In this document: in pieces, positions 60,161-64,000 of the stretch
How positions within the stretch are numbered: the stretch's first letter is position 1
How the letters are laid out: each line of letters starts with the position of its first letter
Source of the DNA: Camillea tinctor
Taxonomy: Eukaryota; Ascomycota; Sordariomycetes; Xylariales; Xylariaceae
Length of the DNA stretch: 64,000 nucleotides
NCBI GenBank assembly: GCA_022578605.1
Contig: MU394133.1
Span: forward strand, 111,981-175,980
Direction: 5' to 3'
The notes under the pieces: generated by a model
What the model saw: the letters and a program-made list of their open reading frames with translations, nothing else
What the model was told of the DNA's origin: nothing
Database searches by the model: none
Made by a program: the position numbers and the translations under genes

Positions 60161-60439
60161 TACTGACTACACCCATACCATAACATTACCCACATTGGAA
60201 TCACTATTTTCAGCGTAAATAAATAAATAAAAATATAAAATATTTATATGTAAAAAGTGAATAAGTAGTTACCTAGGTAGGTAGGTAAGAGAAAATAGGT
60301 TAAGGATTAAGGCGTGCTAGTTTTTAACTAGCCTTCGTCGTCACTTAATTCGCAGTCCACGTTATGCTCTTTATCCAGCCTCGTCTTCATCATCGCCTCG
60401 TTCATCCATATCACTGAAAGTCCTCATCTCGCTACAAAG
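60161..60439. other. Spacer between PKS relic and dispersed repeat
   Basis: Short AT-rich sequence with TACCTAGGTA at 60270-60279. No gene. Confidence 0.35.
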
Positions 60440-60493
60440 TGTCACGGACTATATACGAGCTAATAGCCAACAAGCTATTTGTGTTCGCTTTTG
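60440..60493 (+). repeat. Dispersed repeat, LTR-like (copy 2, 5' part)
   Basis: Starts TGTCACGGACTATATACGAG and matches copy 1 at 15080 for about 50 bases. The NLR fragment begins directly after it. GACGTAACA, the same 9-mer that may end copy 1, occurs at 61126-61134. The homologous 5' part is supported; a 694-bp element enclosing the NLR piece is only a possibility. Confidence 0.6.
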
Positions 60494-60978
60494 CTTGACA
60501 AAAGACCTCAAGCGAGATATATGTGATTTTAAAGATCCGGGGCTTCACCTAGGACTGAGACTGAGAAGTCTCGTATTAGAAGCCGTATCCCTCTGGGTTT
60601 GCAATATGCCGTCCTGGGTAGATCACTTACCGAGTGAGAGACCGATCGAAGATGAAGTTACAAATATATTGCACTTTCTCGAAAAACACCTTCTTCACTG
60701 GCTCGAGGCCATGTCACTGATTGAAAGGTTCCCTGATGCGGTGGGGGCATGCAGGAAACTTGTCATGAGAGGTGAGGTACGTGATAGCCAACTCCCTTAG
60801 GTGATGAAATCACAGAAGCAGGAAAGTTCGCTAACTTTCGAAACAGATTATGTTGAAACCGAATATTAAGTATAACACTTTCTTGCAAGACATTTTAGAG
60901 TTCATTTCCGCTCCCGGAAGCATCATAAAAGACCTCCAGCTACAGGCCTACGGCGCGGTACTCGTTGTGAGGAGCTGA
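60486..60978 (+). pseudogene. Fragment of a fungal NLR (NACHT/WD40-type) protein
   Basis: Frame 60486-60771 encodes CLTKDLKRDICDF, a degenerate middle, then SWVDHLPSE and ILHFLEKHLLHWLEAMSLI, the helical linker found between NACHT and WD40 repeats of fungal NLRs (HET-E type; intact proteins read YACRYWVDHL and HYLHWLEALSLI). After a credible intron (about 60772-60846, GTGAGG donor, GCTAAC branch, AACAG acceptor) the frame reads FLQDILEFISAPGSIIKDLQLQAYGAVLVV, matching the next helical block, then stops at 60976-60978. NACHT, N-terminal effector and WD40 repeats are absent. Known: such NLRs act in non-self recognition and cell death. This one is a fragment. Confidence 0.75.
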
Positions 60979-61386
60979 AGAGCTGAACTCTTAGTCCAGA
61001 CAACAGATCAAAGAAGCTGTTTGTATGTAAACAAGCCGTGCTGTTCAGCGTGGTCACCTAACCTAGATAGCTTAGTTCTTTGCGCAACAACAATCACGTT
61101 TCCCTTCACCTAGGGGTTGCATCGTGACGTAACAATAACATGTGTAGAAATAAGGCATTGTTCATTTACCAGTCTTCTTCCCAAAAATTTCGATAGTATC
61201 ACAGATTGATTTGCTATATTTCTTCGTGTGATATATGAGATATATGAGAATAGGTGTCGTCACTTTCACTGCACTTTGGGAACTCTTCTGACTGTGCAGT
61301 TAATAGTGGTCCAGTAATTTATGCTATATCAATAGTAGAACACTGCAAGATAGCTGGTGGTCCATCTTCATCAACTTCGCGTGTTT
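60979..61386. other. Spacer downstream of the NLR fragment
   Basis: No gene; possible further decayed NLR sequence just after 60978 without an open frame. Contains GACGTAACA at 61126-61134. Confidence 0.35.
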
Positions 61387-62448
61387 CTATGGTTCCACTT
61401 CCCCTGTAATTAAGTGAGGCACCAGTAGCCGACGTGGAACTTTCAACCTTAAATGCACTGATAAAAATGCAGAGACACAAGTGATGAAATGGAAACTTGA
61501 AAGATGATTAACAAAGGGTTTCAAGATAGGGAGACTCGCGCAGACGACAGACATGCTCAGATGGACACTTGAAAAAAGACAAGTGAAGTAATATGGCGCC
61601 GATCCGTTTTCAGGGTAGCCAGTGATCACTCTCATCATACCGGTTATGACGACGCTGACACTATTGTTAGCATTGTCAATCCAAAACAGGCATACTTCGA
61701 GAACGTACATTCCACCGAGCAGGAAAATTCCCATGGCCACGAGTCTCTGTTTTAGCGACAGATGCATCCTAACGACCACATTAATAGGGATCATTATGAT
61801 CAATGTATCCAAGATAATCTCAGAAACACCCAGGCCCAGCCACATGAGCTCCGTTTTGAGGCAATATCTTGGGTTTGCAAGAGTGTTGATCCAATCCCAC
61901 TTGTGCGGAAGGCAACTCGTCAGTGTGGCGATGAAACACCATACCAACCAAGCTACGACCAGGCTGCTGACAACCAACAGCTGATACCGGAATATGGGAC
62001 TGACTGCAAAAATGCGATTATACATGAGTAAGATTCCCAATTTTGACGTCCCAGCTGTAGTGTAATAAAGCCCGATATCAATGACAGCAAGTTTAAGATA
62101 GATGACGTCCTGGGCAGTGGTGACATAGGTAGATTCTGTATGTTCATGAGCCGTGAGACTGTCTGGGAGAACGTAAATATTGCCTAACATTAGACGTGTA
62201 AGTGTATTGTGGAACTCTAGAATAGGTATATTCATGTGCGTACTTAGGATAACTAGATTCGTCAAAACGAAGAAGGCTATCGCTGAGGCTAACATGAGCC
62301 AGTCATCCAGACCCAAGCGTTGTTTCGTGAGGAATCTAGAATAGAATCGTAGTGCGACCGATATAGTAGCAATGGCGATAAAGAAATAGCCAATAGCAAT
62401 CAGAATCGTCTTCCTATTGTTAACTAGGGACTCTTGAACGGAAGCCAT
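61387..62448 (-). CDS. Rhodopsin-like seven-helix membrane protein (Pth11/SAT4 family)
   Basis: Single open frame, 353 aa, ATG at 62448. Seven or so hydrophobic helices: about 15-34, 48-70, 120-145, 157-180, 200-222, 235-256, 295-312. Family signs: RFYSRF...LGLDDWLML after helix 1, SKLGILLMYNRIF, and the late VVCASLPILKPFVN block. Known: Pth11-like/SAT4 proteins are GPCR-like membrane proteins widespread in Pezizomycotina, some sensing surfaces or plant cues, most uncharacterised. The N-terminal CFEM domain of true Pth11 is absent. The C-terminal cytosolic tail is short. The loop around residues 75-115 is unusually long and could hide an unspliced in-frame segment. It is the only intact gene among the relics in this end of the window. 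Confidence 0.82.
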   Translation of the reverse strand: MASVQESLVNNRKTILIAIGYFFIAIATISVALRFYSRFLTKQRLGLDDWLMLASAIAFFVLTNLVILSTHMNIPILEFHNTLTRLMLGNIYVLPDSLTAHEHTESTYVTTAQDVIYLKLAVIDIGLYYTTAGTSKLGILLMYNRIFAVSPIFRYQLLVVSSLVVAWLVWCFIATLTSCLPHKWDWINTLANPRYCLKTELMWLGLGVSEIILDTLIIMIPINVVVRMHLSLKQRLVAMGIFLLGGMYVLEVCLFWIDNANNSVSVVITGMMRVITGYPENGSAPYYFTCLFSSVHLSMSVVCASLPILKPFVNHLSSFHFITCVSAFLSVHLRLKVPRRLLVPHLITGEVEP

Positions 62449-62659
62449 ATATATATAAGAAAGGAATGCGTGCTTTAGTTATGCAGAAACTAATTTCAAC
62501 TAGCCTGACTTGATTATGCGCATAGTAGGCTTCATTGATCAAAGGGTGGGCTACATTATACAGTACCACGTGATGTTGGAAAGATGAGGAGTAGGGTTGG
62601 CTGTAGGGAACAAGATAAGATGATCATGTGATGATTCGGATGGAAGGGATGTGAAGGAG

Positions 62660-62841
62660 TAACTTGAAGTGTATTAGCCTAGGAGAGAGTCCAGAGGGTA
62701 TTGGAGTGAGACGATAGGTGAGGGAAAGGATGAAGTGTATTAGTCCAGGAGAGAGTCTAGAGGAGGGCGTAGCCCGATATATATGTACATATGGTAGTAG
62801 TGTAGTACCGTATAGTGGGGTGGTAACCCCATATTCCAACA
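62660..62841 (-). repeat. LTR-like repeat, diverged copy A
   Basis: Reading the minus strand from 62841 gives TGTTGGAATATGG, a typical copia-type LTR start. About 150 bases align, with many substitutions, to the sequence starting at 63265. An internal ~37-bp piece ending GAGAGAGTCTAGAG (62728-62764) is repeated at 62662-62699. I see no paired internal region. Confidence 0.5.
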
Positions 62842-63121
62842 GAGGGCGGGTAAAAGCCTAGATATATTTGTAAACGGGAGAGAGCGTATTACCCTATGAT
62901 GTTTACCTGGTGTTTAGCCCCCTTTTGTAGCCTTACGAGCAGTCCTTCTAAAGCTGTTGAATAAACCAGCTTTCATGCAGCAGAATACTCGATGCTACCT
63001 TTCTTGCATATAAACACTGTCTTGTCAGCTACAACGCCGGTGTAGATGATGGAGGGTGGGGGTAATATGAAGTTGGAATCAAATACACTCTGTTGCCCAG
63101 ATACTTCAACCAAAAGAATAT

Positions 63122-63265
63122 TATTAGAGTGAGACGATAGTAGAGGAATAGGATGAAAGGTATTGATCCAAGAAAGTGTAGGACGAGGGCGGAGACATTT
63201 ATCTATATGTACATAGCGTAATAGTATAGTATCATATAGTGAGTTGATAATCCCATGATCCAACA
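63122..63265 (-). repeat. LTR-like repeat, diverged copy B
   Basis: Minus-strand start TGTTGGATCATGG at 63265. It shares with copy A the run of TATAC/TATGTACATATA steps and the CTATCGTCTCACTC stretch. The intervening ~280 bp is not recognisable. Both could be solo LTRs or one degraded short element. Confidence 0.5.
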
Positions 63266-63908
63266 GTCGAGGGGTACATGCCTCCTCCCCGAAGCCTTGT
63301 TTCTCGTGTTACCTTGAAGATTATTATAGATGATGAATAGCCATGTTTCACTCACATCACCCGATTGTAGTTACGTTTAGGAAAGGACATTAGTGACTAG
63401 GGTGTCCCGTGTAAATATTGTTTTTTTCAGTTTGGTAGGTAGTGTTGATATCTAAGACCTCATTGGACAAAAAACGCAGGACCTGGTAATGTTGGTTGAC
63501 ACTTTATAGGCTGCATACATATTCGATGGTACGCTATATGCATATTCTTTCGTAATAATACTAGTACTTACCCCTATATGGTATTTCAGAGCAATTCCTT
63601 ACTACATTATAAGAGACCAAGTACTTGGCACCTAGACCAAACGGTCACAACGCACAACTTTGAACAGCTCTGATGCAAGTATATCTGCCTGCATAGAAAG
63701 GCTGTACCTATCGGATTTATGCTCTCCATTTTCATAGATACTCGAAGCAAATAATGATAATCAGCTGTAGGCTATGTTTCTTGATATTCTTCCACCGAGC
63801 ACAGCCGGCGTGGAGGCTCTCGCTCTACTTCTAATCTCTATGCTCTGTTTCCAGAATGCTGTGAGACACGACGGGTTCACAGTTTGGGAGAAACGTGACG
63901 AGAGGCGT
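63266..63908. other. Gene-free end region
   Basis: No gene is seen up to the poly-G run. Confidence 0.35.

Positions 63909-64000
<92 letters not shown>
63909..64000. other. Poly-G homopolymer, probable sequencing or assembly artefact
   Basis: Ninety-two consecutive G to the window edge. Nothing similar occurs elsewhere in the window. Runs like this at contig ends arise from dark-cycle base calling or gap filling. Confidence 0.85.

Overview
The window reads as nuclear DNA of a filamentous ascomycete (Pezizomycotina). Genes carry short introns (about 50-180 bp, GT...AG, several with CTAAC or TACTAAT branch sites). The families are typical of that group: HET-domain proteins, Zn2Cys6 and C2H2 regulators, a Pth11/SAT4-type rhodopsin-like membrane protein, a reducing polyketide synthase relic and a fungal NLR relic. 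One long AT-rich block is depleted in CpA/TpG, the pattern left by repeat-induced point mutation (RIP). I cannot name the species; a Sordariomycete is plausible but not shown.

Layout. 0.6-8.1 kb is a conserved, gene-dense block on the + strand: a membrane-anchored fibronectin-III/coiled-coil protein, the mitochondrial twin-Cx9C protein Cmc1, and a divergent six-exon protein kinase. 8.9-13.4 kb holds two minus-strand genes: a small two-exon unknown and a HET protein with an embedded WW-like segment. 13.4-17 kb is gene-poor, with a possible relic exon pair, one copy of a dispersed TGTCACGG repeat and a long trinucleotide microsatellite. 17-28.3 kb is again a housekeeping block: a membrane/coiled-coil protein, mitochondrial threonyl-tRNA synthetase, a small bHLH factor, a Maf-type nucleotide pyrophosphatase, and a five-exon C2H2 factor. 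28.3-35.6 kb shows no convincing gene. A second HET gene (35.7-37.9 kb) borders the 3.8 kb RIP-like AT block (38.4-42.2 kb), followed by a frameshifted small gene (43.5-44.0 kb).

44.4-54 kb is a minus-strand run: class I alpha-mannosidase, Zn2Cys6 factor, alpha/beta hydrolase, and a transmembrane RING protein whose first exon is unresolved. 54.3-64 kb is a graveyard: a possible decayed zinc-finger gene, the KR-ACP end of a polyketide synthase with nonsense codons and no phosphopantetheine serine, the second TGTCACGG repeat, an NLR fragment, one intact rhodopsin-like gene, two diverged LTR-like repeats, and a terminal poly-G run that looks like an assembly artefact.

I worked out exon junctions by hand, checking reading phase, splice motifs and family motifs. 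Several genes span more than one open frame (FN3, Cmc1, kinase, bHLH, C2H2, mannosidase, Zn2Cys6, RING, 134-aa unknown). No operon-like co-function is evident. The only functional theme outside housekeeping is self/non-self recognition: two HET genes and one dead NLR, next to transposon debris.
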